64,000 bases of DNA from Pterois miles (taxonomy: Eukaryota; Chordata; Actinopteri; Perciformes; Scorpaenidae). The DNA is taken from positions 20,019,501-20,083,500 of the forward strand of contig CAMQGK010000634.1 in NCBI GenBank assembly GCA_947000775.1. Direction: 5' to 3'. The notes under the pieces were generated by a model, which was given only the letters and a program-made list of their open reading frames with translations, did no database searches and was not told the DNA's origin. The translations under genes and the position numbers were made by a program. Below, one piece after another: positions 63,262 to 64,000 of the stretch (within the stretch, counting starts at the first letter, position 1; every line of letters begins with the position of its first letter).

Positions 63262-63405
63262 CTAGGCACACAAGACGGGATTAAGGGAGCTCCAAACATG
63301 ACTCACTCATGTCATATACCAACAAGCTGCAAAAACTACTAATAAAAGTTATTTTTTGCCTTTATTTTCCAGTTATTTCAGCTCTTTCTTTAACGCTGCA
63401 GTTTG

Positions 63406-63767
63406 TAACTTTGAGCAAATATGATTAAAAAAATGTATATTTTTGAACAGTAGCACATGAGACCAACAATCTTTTAAAAATAAATGCTCCTCTGTGTTCT
63501 AATGTGCTTCTAATGGCGTTGACAAAATTACACAGCGCCAAAGGAAAACAACCAATCAGAGTTGAGCAGTCTCTACAGCAGCTGTCAAACACGCAGCTGG
63601 TTGATTTGGTTCAGGCGCAGTGAAAAATTGCAAATGCCATTAGAAGCACTAGGAGGAAGCAGAGGAACATGATTGTTTTTCACAGATTATCTGTCTCTGT
63701 CAGGATATACTGTAGAAAGTTTTATATTAAAAAAAAAAAACCATTTCATCATATTTGCTCAAAGTTA
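63406..63767. mobile_element. palindromic element (long hairpin MITE)
   Basis: TAACTTTGAGCAAATATGAT at the left is inverse to ATCATATTTGCTCAAAGTTA at the right. Inner arms also pair (GTGCTTCTAATGGC with GCCATTAGAAGCAC). Half of a related element lies at about 19375. Confidence 0.85.
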
Positions 63768-63985
63768 GGAGTTTGCCTGTTCTCCCTGTGTTAGCATGGG
63801 TTTTCTCCAGATTCTCCAGCTTCCTCCCAGAGTCCAAAGACATGTAGGTTATTTGTTGACTCTATATTGCCCACTGCGATGGACTGGCAACCTGTCCAGG
63901 GTGTACCCCGCCTTCGCCCAATGTCAGATGGGGTCGGCTCCACCTCCCCGCGACCACGTGTGATAAGCGGTTGCAGATGGATGGA
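63768..63985 (+). mobile_element. 5'-truncated retroposon inserted in the palindrome end
   Basis: Plus-oriented copy of the family at 55269: TTCTCCCTGTGTTAGCATGG, CAACCTGTCCAGGGTGTACC, GATAAGCGG and a GGAT tail. Flanked by a perfect 12-bp repeat TGCTCAAAGTTA (63756-63767 and 63986-63997). Confidence 0.88.
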
Positions 63986-64000
63986 TGCTCAAAGTTACCA

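Overview
The window is vertebrate nuclear DNA, almost certainly from a teleost, probably a percomorph. Coding sequence is split into many short exons with GT-AG introns. The spacers are full of (CA)n microsatellites, tRNA-derived SINEs, a LINE tail and many short terminal-inverted-repeat DNA elements of types common in ray-finned fish. No bacterial, organellar or viral gene was seen.

Two protein-coding genes account for the coding content, both on the minus strand. The first is coq8a (ADCK3), the mitochondrial UbiB-type atypical kinase/ATPase of coenzyme Q synthesis. A non-coding leader exon ends at 30075, the ATG is at 24114 and the stop ends at 8349. Sixteen coding exons join in frame into a predicted 664-residue protein. 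The second is itpkb, inositol-1,4,5-trisphosphate 3-kinase B. Nine coding exons between 63261 and 36492 give 722 residues with a complete catalytic domain. The N-terminal exon or exons lie beyond the right edge.

Layout: 1-7750 holds repeats and one unexplained exon-like segment (6301-6437, plus strand). 7754-30600 is coq8a with its promoter. 30660-34080 is a transposon-rich spacer with a (CAG)n tract. 34097-36491 is the probable itpkb 3' UTR. 36492-63261 is itpkb, including a 17-kb intron. 63262-64000 is intronic and holds a palindromic element and a retroposon.

The two products act in different pathways (mitochondrial CoQ synthesis; cytosolic inositol phosphate signalling). Their proximity reflects an old linkage: in human, ITPKB and COQ8A lie close together on chromosome 1 and their paralogues ITPKC and COQ8B are adjacent on chromosome 19. 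Here the genes are head-to-tail, unlike the divergent human arrangement.

The most interesting observations are: a candidate alternative first exon inside the large itpkb intron, encoding a single membrane segment in the right phase to join the calmodulin-binding/catalytic half; a ~400-nt pyrimidine tract directly upstream of an itpkb splice acceptor; and two same-orientation transposon copies flanking the coq8a exon that carries the Ala-rich loop and the ATP-binding lysine.
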